Shown here piece after piece: positions 53,068 to 63,430 of a DNA stretch of 64,000 nt; position 1 is the first letter of the stretch, and each line of letters begins with the position of its first letter. This stretch comes from Tridacna crocea. Taxonomy: Eukaryota > Mollusca > Bivalvia > Cardiida > Cardiidae. The position numbers and the translations under genes are program-made. Below the pieces are notes generated by a model. That model was not told the origin of the DNA, ran no database searches, and worked only from the letters and a program-made list of their open reading frames with translations. Location of the stretch: assembly GCA_943736015.1 (NCBI GenBank), contig OX031071.1:64501-128500 (forward strand), in the 5' to 3' direction.

Positions 53068-53298
53068 TGAACCCTTTGACATTCAATCCCGTCTTTTTAT
53101 GGGTCTGCAATAGACAAGTCAAGAAAACGTTCTGATACTAAGAAATCGGAAAAAAAAAATGCTCAAAATGGGCAATTTCTCCATTTCCCACAATGCTATT
53201 GTAGAATGGAAGCTCATTTGTACCAAATGTACAGTTGTTGTCTGCAGATGCTTTCAATTTCGCGGAGGCCAAATTTTGTCAACTTATGATGGGTTATT
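53068..53298 (+). mobile_element. T-MITE copy, degraded
   Basis: AACCCTTTGACATTCAATCC, one-sided arm GGGCAATTTCTCCATTTCCC, then TTGTCTGCAGATGCTTTCAA. End TTAT. Confidence 0.6.
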
Positions 53299-53775
53299 GA
53301 TTATAATAATTAGTTTAAACATATTTTATTCATCAATTACATATAAGTACAAAGATCTAAAGACAAATCAACAAATTAACAAACAATAACTGACGAAATG
53401 GATCAGAACGAAAGCTAAGCTTATATTGTTCTTCTCCAAAATTTCAGGTACACAGTTAGAGGTTGATAACGTAATAAAATATCATAATGGTATTTTGATT
53501 GCTATTGAAAGAAGACCGTGGGAAAGAAAAACAGAACAGGAAAATAAGCTAAAAAATAAGCTGAATTATAAACTGAATTGGTGTGGAGTGTTTCACTGTG
53601 GGAACGGGGAGGAAATTTTCGCAAACAATTGACCTCCTCCATGACCATCACATATCAATAGATATTGGATGCTATCAATAACAGGACATGCAGTTACTTA
53701 TTTAAATATAAGCATTTAAAATAAGCTTTGGAAGCAGAATTTACACATCCAAAGAATGAAAAAGCCATAATTATT

Positions 53776-54400
53776 CTAAGTAAATCTTCTGCTTTGACTA
53801 ATATAAGAATGAACTGCTGCGAATATTCTTTCGTTATGAGGTTGATCAAGATCTTCATCACCATATAAGATGACTTGAAGAGTAACTCTCGTAATTGAAC
53901 TTATGTCATCATTTAGACTGATTCTTAATTCTCTGTAGAATGGGCATTCAAAGAAGTAATGATGTGTTGATTCAACAGAGCCGCATCTACAAAGGGGTGA
54001 CTGGACTATATTTTTCAAATACAAATGCTCATTAAGACAACTACACTTGTTACGTAACCTAGCATGTATGATCTGAGTTTTTCTATCTCCAAAGAAATAA
54101 AGCTTATTTGGCCTCGGTTTATCAATGTTTAAGCGATATTTAAAAGAAAACAACGTTCCGGCATGTTTTGTTTCATCTGATAAACAATTCCAATCATTTA
54201 TCACTGCTGGCAAGAATAAATTTTTGTACAAAGTGGTTCTGCAAGCAATGGTTCGCAAGTTATTTGGTCTTCGAAGATTGTAAGATGACGACTCTCCAAC
54301 TGTCTGAGGAACAAGAGCATTAAGATAGTTAGGAGACAGACCGTTGAACATTTTATAAAAGAGAATCAGTTTGTGTTTTCGCCTCCTTTGGCTTAAAGTT
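53776..54400 (-). CDS. LINE ORF2 C-terminal fragment, inverted
   Basis: A minus-strand open frame from the LINE homology start at 54400 (TLSQRRRKHKLILFYK) through GLSPNYL to a CXC...H..C knuckle (LCRCGSVESTHHYFFEC) and stop, about 205 residues. It is the C-terminal part of a CR1/Jockey-like ORF2, matching the last third of the 18286 protein in layout. There is no start or catalytic domain. It begins at the very codon where the plus-strand LINE at 56031-58979 stops. Confidence 0.85.
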
Positions 54401-54606
54401 GGGGAGTTAATCGAATTTTGTCTTTATTTATGTTGGCAATCTTGATCTACCCAACATCATTACTTACTGTTTCATGTTGGTATTGTTTGTGAATCAGAGG
54501 TTTGTAGTACTGAACCATTTTATAATTATGATATGTATTGGTGGCATGTGTTGCTGCTTCATTATATACAAACTCCAAGGCGAAATCTTTGTAATCTTGT
54601 AATCGT

Positions 54607-54838
54607 TTAACGCTTTACCAGATGACAAAATTTTACTTTTTTTCGGCTTGAGAGTATTTGCAGATGTCAATCGTTTATGGCTCATATGGTGCAATTTTTT
54701 TTTTGTTTGCGTTGTGAGTATGTTGGGAAAAGGTGAAAATGCTATTACCAGTATTTTCTCCTTCTCCCTCAATGTTATCATAATGTAATCAAAAGGCGTC
54801 TTTTCCAGTGTCGTTAATTTTCGGCATTGTGCGGCAAA
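54607..54838 (-). mobile_element. T-MITE copy, diverged
   Basis: TTAACGCTTTACCAGATGAC to TTGTGCGGCAAAAG. Hairpin imperfect (AAAATGCTATTACCAGTATT). Confidence 0.75.
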
Positions 54839-55207
54839 AGTACTTATAGACTGTTGACTAGCAACTGTGATATTTGCTAATTCTTAGATCGCTTACCATG
54901 GCTTGATTTTGTATCTATCGCAAGAAAACTGAATTTTTCGGATAGTACATATATAGAAAATTGGTTGTGCGTAGCGTTTGGTCTGATTTTGGATCTACTC
55001 TATATGTTACCTTGAGAAGCATTTACTCGAAGTAACCTTGGAGTGGTTTGGCCATATTATTGATTAGATAAGTGTAAATCGAAATCAGATTGTGCAGAGC
55101 AATCATTCCGATCTTCGATCGTAGATTACTTTTGTGATGTCTTTTTAAACTCAAACTAGCAGTACTTTGATTTATCTTTCTGTCTTTTTTATAGTTAGCT
55201 TTCACCT

Positions 55208-55640
55208 GTTACCATGGCTTTGTGTGTGTGTATTATGAGAACATTAATCGTCTATCTGTTTGTCTGTCTGTCCGTCCGTTCGTCTGACCATCTGTCAGTC
55301 TGTCTGTCTGTCTGCCTGCCAGTCTGTCTGTCAGGTTGGGTTAATAGTTTTGATATGTATTTGACCTATTCTATCAGTCTATCTGTATGTTTATCGATTG
55401 ATCAGTTGATTTATCATGTTATTTTGTCTAGTTTTTACACTGATTACCAATTACCATAGCTTTGTTTGTGTGTATTACGAGAACATTGTCCATCTGATTG
55501 TCCGTCCGTCCGTCTGTCTGTATGTCTGTAAGCTTGGTTAGGTTTGGTATGCATTCGATCTATTCTATCAGTCTATTTGGAAATATATGTCATCTAAACA
55601 GCTGATTTGATACTATTTCTTGCTACTTTGTTTTTCGGAG
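55208..55640 (+). repeat. Two-unit tandem repeat with CTGT tracts
   Basis: TTACCATGGCTTTGTGTGTG...CGAGAACATT-like blocks start at about 55208 and 55449, each followed by TCTGTCCGTCCGT tracts and TTCTATCAGTCTAT. Period about 240 bp. It lies upstream of the LINE ORF and could be its 5' UTR. Confidence 0.6.
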
Positions 55641-56030
55641 TACATATAATGATGAAGATATATTTCCTCTAGAACTTTGATAATCCCATCCTTATTGTAA
55701 CACTTGTAATAGCGTTATGTCATGCATTCCATTGTTTGCTCGTTCATAGATATCCATTGTCTGCATACTTGTAACCAACTCATAAACTGTGTTCTAATTT
55801 AGACCATTCTAGTTTGTTTTACAGATTATGTTTTGTGTGTTTTGCCATTTTTCCTACATTTATCAGCTGTGTTTATCATTTTTTTCTTGTACATCTTTAT
55901 TTTTTCTTTTCATTGGTGTGGAGTGTCTGGTGATAATTGTTGAATTAATAGATAGTGTACCTGTGGAAGCGTGTAAGAAACGTGGATCTGGACATGTGTT
56001 GTATGGCTGCATGCTGTTCCTGCACCTAGT

Positions 56031-58979
56031 ATGTGCAGTAACATGATACAATGTAGTTTTCAAAGGTTTACTTGTAGCCAGCCAACACACTGTTCACTTC
56101 TTCATTTCCACATGACTATTATGCTATTTTTTCTATTCCCATTATTAGGTAGTAATGTTCTTTCATACTCAGTTTTCACAAACATTAAACAGTCAGAAAC
56201 TTTGACCGGATACATAATACACTTGGACGCGAAACGCTTAGTGACCAGCAATCGTTGTAAAAAGAATGTAGAATTTTCCAGGCTGATGTTTTACTGTACT
56301 TTTTCTTGTTTGTTGCCTTCGTCAGTCGTAATTATACTTTTGATATTAAAATCAGGCGATGTCCATCCGAATCCTGGTCCACCACCTAGCGAGAGCTCAG
56401 ATAGTTGTTCTAGTTCATTTGATCTGTACAATTTTCTCAACCTTCCTAATCATCTCTCAACTATCCATTATAATGTCCAAAGTATCGCAAATAAGCTTGA
56501 TACTTTGATTGCTGAGTTCTCATATTTTGATATTATGTCTTTTTCTGAGACTTGGTTACATAATGAAGTTTCTTCAAATGAATTACTTTTTCCGTCTTTC
56601 CATCCACCCGAACGCAAAGATCGAGCTGATAATAGATACGGAGGAGTTATTCTATATGTCAAGAATAATTTGTCTTACATCCGAAGGCACGATCTCGAAC
56701 TTAATCGTCTTGAATGTATTTGGATTCAGATTAAGTCTAGTAATAAAAGGAATATCCTGTATGGAGTATTCTATAGACCGCCAACCTCTGATTCAGTCTA
56801 CACCTCACTGATAGAGGACTCTATTGGTCTTGCTATTGATTCAAATATCTCTGATGTTATTATTACAGGGGACTTTAACTTAAACATAATGAATCAAACC
56901 CAGTTTCGTAAAGTAGAGGCCCTCTGTAACCAATTTAATATGATTCAATGTATAGACGAACCAACACATTTTACAGAAAATTCTCACTCTATAATTGATC
57001 TTCTATTTGTTACAAATAACGACTCAATATTAACAACGGGCGTTGGTGAACCTTGTCTGGATCTTACAATGCGGTATCACTGTCCTGTCTTTGGTGTCTT
57101 TAATTTTCTTAAACCCAAGGTTAAGAATATACAGCGAACAATTTGGAAGTATGACCAAGGTAATTATAATCAGCTCAGACATAACTTCTCAACTTTTGAT
57201 TGGAGCTCTGTTCACAATTCTAATATTGACATTTATGCTGACAGTTTAGCGGATGTCATTACAGAAATTGCGAGTAAGTTTATCCCCAGCAAAAAAGTTT
57301 ATGTCAACCCCAAAGAACCTCCGTGGTTGACCTGTGAGATTAAAAAGAAAATACGTCGCCGTAAAAGATTATATAGAAAAGCAAAGAAGTCAAACAATGT
57401 CAGCCATTGGTCAAATTTTAGGTCGGCTAGAAATGAAGTCATTGCATTGATCCGACAAAATAAAGCACAATATTTCGAACGGTTGGCTTCACAATTGAAA
57501 TCTGGAACTCTATCTTCGCGTGGTTGGTGGAAAACTCTAAAGTCGCTCATGTGTCCTCATTCGTCAACATCTATCCCTCCTTTGTATGATACTGCCATTG
57601 ACTCTATGATTATCAAAGAGGACGAGAAAGCAAACTTACTTAATTCATACTTTGCCAACCAGTCGTGCATAGACGATTCCTTAAGTTTCATTCCAGCTGA
57701 AAATCAGGAATTTACAAACAATTCTTTAGATTCTATCAATGTCACGCCGTCTGAAGTACTAGATGTTCTCAAAACACTCAAGCTTGGTAAGGCATCTGGA
57801 CCTGACGGCATAAATAACAGAATTCTTATCGAGGCTGCTGGTCAGCTAGCACCTCACCTGTGTGATCTATTTAACCAATCTTTAAATACAAGTTCTGTTC
57901 CATCATCATGGAAAATATCCAATGTGTGTCCAATATATAAATCAGGTGATGCATCCCTTCCTTCCAATTATAGGCCCGTTTCACTGTTGAGTAATATTGA
58001 AAAGGTTTTAGAAAGAATTATATTTAAACATGTTTACAACTATCTAAAGGACACCGATTTCTTTACACCTTGGCAATCTGGTTTTATGCCAGGTGACTCA
58101 ACTGTTAACCAAGTAGCTTGTCTGTATAACCATATTTGTAAAGCTTTGGATGATGGTTTGGAATTCAGAGTTTTATTTTTCGATATAAGTAAAGCATTTG
58201 ACAAAGTTTGGCATGACGGTTTACTCTTTAAGCTTAAGAGAGCAGGGATTCGTGGGAATTTATTATCTTGGTTTTCCAGTTACCTTTCTGCTCGTTATCA
58301 AAGGGTTATTTTGCCTGGCGGTGTCTCAACTTTAAGTCTTGTGCAAGCCGGAGTCCCCCAAGGTTCTATACTTGGACCTCTCTTATTTTTAGTTTACATC
58401 AATGATATAGTAGATGATATTCAGGCTAATATTAACCTGTTTGCAGACGACACCAGCTTATCAATGATTGTAGACAATCCGGACGAAGTAGGAAGAGTTT
58501 TACAATCAGATATCGACAAAATTAATCAGTGGGCTCAGAAGTGGTTGGTCAAGTTTAATCCATCGAAGTCTGAATCTCTAGTAATTTCTCGTAAACGTTC
58601 CAAGCCAAATCACCCAGATCTGTTTATGTCAAATATAGAAATACCCTCTGTTACCAGTCATAAACACTTGGGATTCTTTCTCTCCAATGACGGTTCTTGG
58701 GACATTCACGTTAGTAAATCTATTGAAAAGGCCTGGAAAAGGATTGGGATCATGCGGCATCTTAAAACGCGTCTCGATCGTCTTTCTCTTCAAACTATTT
58801 ACTTTTCATTTATCAGGCCTATTCTGGAATATGGTGATGTTGTATGGGACAACTTTTCTCAGGGTCTGAAAGATCAAATGGATAAAGTTCAAAATGAAGC
58901 GGCTCGCATAGTAACAGGCTGCACCAAATTAACTGCTATCCGTGATTTATACCAAGAAACTGGATGGGAAACTTTATAA
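56031..58979 (+). CDS. CR1/Jockey-like LINE ORF2, C-terminus missing
   Basis: 982 codons without an internal stop. Hydrophobic N-terminal stretches (about 28-48 and 93-107) precede a 2A-like GDVHPNPGP (109-117). The AP-endonuclease domain spans 144-355 with HYNVQS, SETW (172-175), GDFN (280-283), SIIDLLF and a YHCP motif. The reverse transcriptase has FFDISKAFD (716-724), GVPQGS (774-779) and FADDT (804-808). The frame ends at QETGWETL, where related proteins continue with about 200 residues (RR-HKL... and a Cys/His knuckle). The first Met is assumed as start. Not able to move on its own as it stands. Confidence 0.9.
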   Translation: MCSNMIQCSFQRFTCSQPTHCSLLHFHMTIMLFFLFPLLGSNVLSYSVFTNIKQSETLTGYIIHLDAKRLVTSNRCKKNVEFSRLMFYCTFSCLLPSSVVIILLILKSGDVHPNPGPPPSESSDSCSSSFDLYNFLNLPNHLSTIHYNVQSIANKLDTLIAEFSYFDIMSFSETWLHNEVSSNELLFPSFHPPERKDRADNRYGGVILYVKNNLSYIRRHDLELNRLECIWIQIKSSNKRNILYGVFYRPPTSDSVYTSLIEDSIGLAIDSNISDVIITGDFNLNIMNQTQFRKVEALCNQFNMIQCIDEPTHFTENSHSIIDLLFVTNNDSILTTGVGEPCLDLTMRYHCPVFGVFNFLKPKVKNIQRTIWKYDQGNYNQLRHNFSTFDWSSVHNSNIDIYADSLADVITEIASKFIPSKKVYVNPKEPPWLTCEIKKKIRRRKRLYRKAKKSNNVSHWSNFRSARNEVIALIRQNKAQYFERLASQLKSGTLSSRGWWKTLKSLMCPHSSTSIPPLYDTAIDSMIIKEDEKANLLNSYFANQSCIDDSLSFIPAENQEFTNNSLDSINVTPSEVLDVLKTLKLGKASGPDGINNRILIEAAGQLAPHLCDLFNQSLNTSSVPSSWKISNVCPIYKSGDASLPSNYRPVSLLSNIEKVLERIIFKHVYNYLKDTDFFTPWQSGFMPGDSTVNQVACLYNHICKALDDGLEFRVLFFDISKAFDKVWHDGLLFKLKRAGIRGNLLSWFSSYLSARYQRVILPGGVSTLSLVQAGVPQGSILGPLLFLVYINDIVDDIQANINLFADDTSLSMIVDNPDEVGRVLQSDIDKINQWAQKWLVKFNPSKSESLVISRKRSKPNHPDLFMSNIEIPSVTSHKHLGFFLSNDGSWDIHVSKSIEKAWKRIGIMRHLKTRLDRLSLQTIYFSFIRPILEYGDVVWDNFSQGLKDQMDKVQNEAARIVTGCTKLTAIRDLYQETGWETL

Positions 58980-59118
58980 TAATTAGGTAATAAAAGACAG
59001 AGAATATGTGGACTAGAGATTGGCTTTTACGAAGACCCGTCCATGGCCAGTATGAGGCTCTCATGGCCGAACTTGTTGCATTTCGAAAGTGAGCAGGTTA
59101 GAGCATTTGGACGGAATT

Positions 59119-59474
59119 CTAAATCGTGCATGGTAGGTCCGTATCGATCCGTGACGATTCGTACTACTACGTATCGGATCGTTCTTATTCGTACTAATCC
59201 GTACCTGTACCGTAGCAAATCGTAGTGTATCCGTACTAGAATCGTCCTGATTCGTGCAGCTCCGTATTAAACCGTGTCCAACCGTAACAGTCCGTATCAC
59301 TCCTGGAACTCTGACCTACATTTTGGCTGTAGATCCGTCGAACTCCGTACTCACACCGTTGTGTATCCGTATTGGAACCGTAGCGGACTACGGAATTTGT
59401 CATTTCCGTAGTCATCCGTGAGCGATTAGACCGTAGCTCTTCCGTGGCGGTCTTCCGTGAATATGTGACCGGGG
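59119..59474. repeat. Right TCCGTA-rich end
   Basis: About twenty degenerate TCCGTA/CCGTAG motifs, nearly all in plus orientation, then the 43 bp terminus ending GACCGGGG. Confidence 0.75.
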
Positions 59475-59479
59475 CTTAA

Positions 59480-60160
59480 AATAATGTTCTCTAAGTCTAA
59501 CCAAGGATCGTATATACATGTATATACGATCCCTGGTCTAACTAAGATATCTGATTGAGTTTGACTTTTTTTTATATTATCGTTTACAGCTTAACAATCA
59601 CTTTATTTGAGTTTTATTTGAGTAATTTGGCAGAATAGGGGTTAAGAATGTATCTTTTGTCATAATACTTCCAAAAGGTTAAAAGACAAACATAGTTTTG
59701 ATAGTTCTTTTCTTTTATCTTTTCAATGAATAACACACTTCTGTCACAATATTTTCAAAATTGTCAAATATCTGAAACATTAAGATAACTAGCAAACTTG
59801 TGAGAAGACATCGAGAATTTATTTTTTAAATGTTAACGTTTAGTTGTATTAGGATCTTCTGTCACAATTTTTTTCTTTAAGGTCTTCAGCTATCAGTTTT
59901 TTTTGCTCATATGTTAATTGGTTTAAGAACATTGTCATTAGGTATCATATTTTTTTTTTTTTTTTTTTTTTTTATAAGCTGAAGATGTATTACAAACGTA
60001 TATTATAATTTTCTCAAGAGTTGTTAACTGCAGGAGCTTATAAATTGTTGTAAATATGTCACTCATTGTACAAAATTGCTGTATATTATGTAAGTGTATG
60101 TGGGCCAGAGGCCTAAATACTTGAATAAAGGTATATAGATATTGATATTGATTTCCATTA
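59480..60160 (+). mobile_element. LINE 3' tail, 5'-truncated
   Basis: Ends GGGCCAGAGGCCTAAATACT, TTGAATAAAGG, then ATATTGATATTGAT, a 3' end of the sort seen in CR1-like LINEs with short terminal repeats. A perfect 28 bp palindrome (GATCGTATATACATG at its left) sits at 59507-59534 and a T run of over 20 at 59950. Confidence 0.5.
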
Positions 60161-60236
60161 CACAATACATGAAAGAAATTAAATTAAAAAAAAAAGGTGA
60201 CGTTATCAAGAATAGGCTAATAATTTATGTAAACAA

Positions 60237-60502
60237 TTAACCCTTTACCGAACAATGCGAACTTTTAACGACCATGGGAAAGAAGCCTCTTGAAAACACT
60301 GTGGAAAAAAGAGAAAATGTTTGTAGCTCGATCAGTGGTTATAGTATTAGTCTTTTAAACCTTGGAAAACGAAGATATTTGTCCACATTAGTTCGAATTC
60401 TGCCAGATGCGCTTTGTATTTCAGCTATACATTTGTTGCGAACTTTCATGCAAATACTGTCAATTTGGACCAATCTAAAATTGTGTCGTTTGGTAATGTT
60501 AA
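60237..60502 (+). mobile_element. T-MITE copy, hairpin replaced
   Basis: TTAACCCTTTACCGAACAAT to GTCGTTTGGTAATGTTAA. After AAAGAGAAAATG the right arm is absent and unrelated sequence of about 100 bp intervenes. Confidence 0.75.
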
Positions 60503-60607
60503 TTTAAGATCAAATTTGATATGACTGATATGGAAGAGCTGTCACAGGTGTGCAGCTTCTTTTAATTGTAAAATATTGATCTTAGTCGGAACTTCGTGAA
60601 AAAGCAA

Positions 60608-60833
60608 TTAACCCACTAAATCCTTACTTTTGACGATCCTGAGAAAGAAGCCTTAAAAAACATTGTGGGAAAAGGAGACAATTAATGTTGGTAACCAGCA
60701 TTTTCTCCTTTTCCCACAATGTTTTCTACCTTTTAAAATTTAAAATTCAATTTTCAATTCACATTTATTTTGTCGTCTGCGAATGACGTCAATTTGGACT
60801 AGTCCAAAATTTTGTCGATTGATAATGCTTTAA
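60608..60833 (+). mobile_element. T-MITE copy, full length
   Basis: TTAACCCACTAAATCCTTAC to TCGATTGATAATGCTTTAA; hairpin intact except an insertion at the left of the centre (GGAGACAATTAATG). Confidence 0.88.
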
Positions 60834-61009
60834 GGATATGGGACACTAATGTAGATTCCTGTAACATCTTCGATTTTTATCGCCGAAAAACGTACAGATT
60901 CCGCTAACACTCGGGTAATCCGAAATCGATCGGCTGAAAGATGACGGTTCCCCGCATGGATTACGGATAACCCGAATCGGTTATGACCATGGAATGTTTG
61001 CCAGTGGGC
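60834..61009. other. No gene seen
   Basis: Contains inverted CGGGTAATCCGAAATCG / GATTACGGATAACCCG; no other signal. Confidence 0.35.
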
Positions 61010-61500
61010 TGACCGTGAAATACTTTAATAATTATCCATTATCTCCCGCTAGATGGCATTCTATAAATAATCCATTATCTCCCGCTAGATGGCATTCCAT
61101 AAATACTCCATTATCTCCCGCTAGATGGCATTCTATAAATACTCCATTATCTCCCGCTAGATGGCATTCTATAAATACTCATCTATCTAATTTGGGCATC
61201 ATGGGTACAGAACCGAACCACTTTCCTACGCGAAAACCGTTACTTTGAATTTAAAACTAAAATAAGGGTTTACTCAATGAAATGCTACCTTTTGCAATTC
61301 TTTCAGCTATAATCAGCAGTTTAGAGAAATCTGGAGCTAAAGCAGGTCTCATTTATCCACAAACGTATTGATAAAAGCTATTTTCGACATTGCTACTTTA
61401 TAAAGCGTAATATTACAGTCAGCCCGCTTTCAGGGCTAGTGATGTGTCATATAAGACAGGTAGAATCTTCGAAGAATATGACATGCGCAGACAACGAATA
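61010..61500 (-). mobile_element. Repeat family with 36 bp minisatellite, copy 3
   Basis: Five minisatellite units at 61030-61185 (TTATCTCCCGCTAGATGGCA), then ATTTGGGCATCATGGGTAC to GAAGAATATGACATGCGCAG. Confidence 0.75.
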
Positions 61501-61573
61501 AATATCATTAAAACTGTCTTGAAATGAGACTTTTTTCTCGCGATGAATTTAAATAACATTTAATGATAACGCT

Positions 61574-61770
61574 TTAACCCTTTACCGCACGATCCCGACT
61601 TTTACTGACCCTGAGAAAAAGACCCCTTGAAGACATTATGGGAAAAGGGGAAAATAATGGTAACCAGCAGTTTCTTTTCTTACAACGACTTTTAGTTCAG
61701 AAACCAATGTTATCACTTGAGCTGGAATTCATTTATCGTCTGTAATGCTTCGAATTTGGACAAGTCCATG
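61574..61770 (+). mobile_element. T-MITE copy, right hairpin arm eroded
   Basis: TTAACCCTTTACCGCACGAT start, AATAATGGTAACCAGCAGTT centre, then long arm to CTTCGAATTTGGAC. Confidence 0.7.
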
Positions 61771-61804
61771 TGGATTTTGTGGACTTTGTTTTTTTCTGAT
61801 AAAA

Positions 61805-62350
61805 GGTCGATGTCTGCGCATGTCATACTCCCCGAGGATTCGACCTGTCTGCTATGACGTATCACTCCACCCAATGTTGTTGTTTGAGGGGGGGGATGTA
61901 GTAATACGCGCTAATAAAGTAGTAATGGAGGAAATGACTATTATCAATTCGTTTGAGAAAAATCAGGCCTGTTTTAGCTCCAGATTTTTCTAAACTTTAA
62001 TTATTTAGCTGATCAGGCCTATATGAGTCGTACCAGGTAGCCTTATATTGAGTAAACGTGTATTTTAGTTTGAAATTCAAAGTAACGGTTGTCGAGTAGA
62101 AAAGTAGTCCTGCTCTGTACCCGCTGAAGCATGTGAGAAAAGTAGTCGGAGGTTTTGGAAAAGAAAGTTGTGTTAGTACTGGTATAAGAAAGCCAGGAAA
62201 CACATGCGCGTCACCGACCGCCATGATATTAGCTGTTACAATGGCGCTAAACCCCAATACAACTAACCAACCAGCTCTGTACCCACAATGCCCAAATTAG
62301 CCTAGGTGTGTATTTATAGAATGCCATCTAGCGGAAGATAATGGTTAAAA
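61805..62350 (+). mobile_element. Repeat family with 36 bp minisatellite, copy 4
   Basis: TGTCTGCGCATGTCATACTC to ATGCCATCTAGCGGAAG with one minisatellite unit. Inverted relative to copy 3 and interrupted by a SINE. Confidence 0.7.
62123..62273 (+). mobile_element. 5'-truncated SINE with 11 bp target duplication
   Basis: GCTCTGTACCC flanks it at 62112-62122 and 62274-62284. Body AAGAAAGTTGTGTTAGTACT, tail GCGCTAAACCCCAATACAAC. No tRNA-like head. Confidence 0.8.
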
Positions 62351-62619
62351 AGTTAACAGAGAAACAAGCTGTTGATATTTCATATGTCCTTTAATTGCTA
62401 AATAAAAATTAAAATTGGAAATTTCAAACCGATCAACAAAAAAAACCCTACATAATTACTTGTATTGTGTTTTCACAGCTCATTTCTGTTGGAGATTCTC
62501 ACCACATGGGACACTGTAAATCGAAGATCAAACTGCACCTTCTCTGCAGCCTGATCTTAATTATTACTTCTCGACTAGTAATTTAAATTGCTTCGGTGAT
62601 CGTGCATATTAGGCAAACG

Positions 62620-62857
62620 TTAAATACTTTATCCAAACGAAAAAGTAAAAATAAACTCGTCAGAACTCATAACAATTTGCCGACTGTAAAATGAATCTGG
62701 CCCGAAATGTTCTTTTCATTTTTGTTGACAAGGTAGAAAACATTGTGGGAAATGGAGAAAATGCTGGTTACCAGCATTTTCTCCTTTTCCCACAATGTTT
62801 TCAAAAGGCTTCTTTCTCAGGCATGTTAAAATTCGGAATTGTGTGGTAAAGGGCTGA
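62620..62857 (-). mobile_element. T-MITE copy
   Basis: TTAAATACTTTATCCAAACG left end diverged; hairpin intact (GCTGGTTACCAGC); right end GTGTGGTAAAGGGCTGA. Confidence 0.85.
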
Positions 62858-63114
62858 AAAATGCGAAGTACCTGAACTTTACCCAGCAATATTTCCGGAC
62901 CACTGAACTGTGAAGTTAGAAAGACATAAAACATCTATACATGAAAAATCGTTTTCTTAAAGTTAAAAACAAATCCTTACATCATTAGAGAAAAAAAAAA
63001 CACTGCGACAACTTGAAAGTGTGTAAAACCGCTCAGCTGTGTAAATACATATAATTTATCAATATATATGGTGTAAGGAATAGAAAGACAAAAGGAAATT
63101 GTTCTCATTTAATA
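62858..63114. other. No gene seen
   Basis: AT-rich; no element recognised. Confidence 0.35.
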
Positions 63115-63430
63115 TAGTAGACCCCTAATACTCTAGTGCTGCATTGCATAAAGTTTTCTTGATAGTTGATAAATACGGATTTATACAGGTATAATACTTT
63201 TGCACATTTTTAACCGACCAGAAGTTTCTTTATGCCTTATTTTGAAATTATCTGTAGATACTTTTGTTAGTTTCCAGAAAAAGGGGGTAATTACTATCTC
63301 TCTTTGTAATGAAAATAAGTGGTTTTAGATTTATAAATGATAATTCTAGAAACACTCTTTTTTAACCATAGCAAATTTTGTGGGATAATATTTTTGTGGA
63401 AATAGCTGTTTTCTCCTAGGGGTCTACTAC
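63115..63430 (+). mobile_element. Short DNA element with GTAGACCCC ends
   Basis: TAGTAGACCCCTAATA / CCTAGGGGTCTACTA ends; interior homologous to 31655-32017 in reverse. Confidence 0.65.

Larger units (their letters stand above)
51914..59474. mobile_element. 7.56 kb segment bounded by 43 bp inverted ends
   Basis: Left CCCCGGTCACATATTCACGG... and right ...CCGTGAATATGTGACCGGGG match over 43 bp with two differences. Inside each end are dense degenerate TCCGTA repeats. The interior holds two LINE pieces, T-MITEs and microsatellites but no transposase I can recognise. No clear target duplication was found (TAATA | CTTAA). It may be one non-autonomous element swollen by insertions, or the ends of two separate copies. 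Confidence 0.6.
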
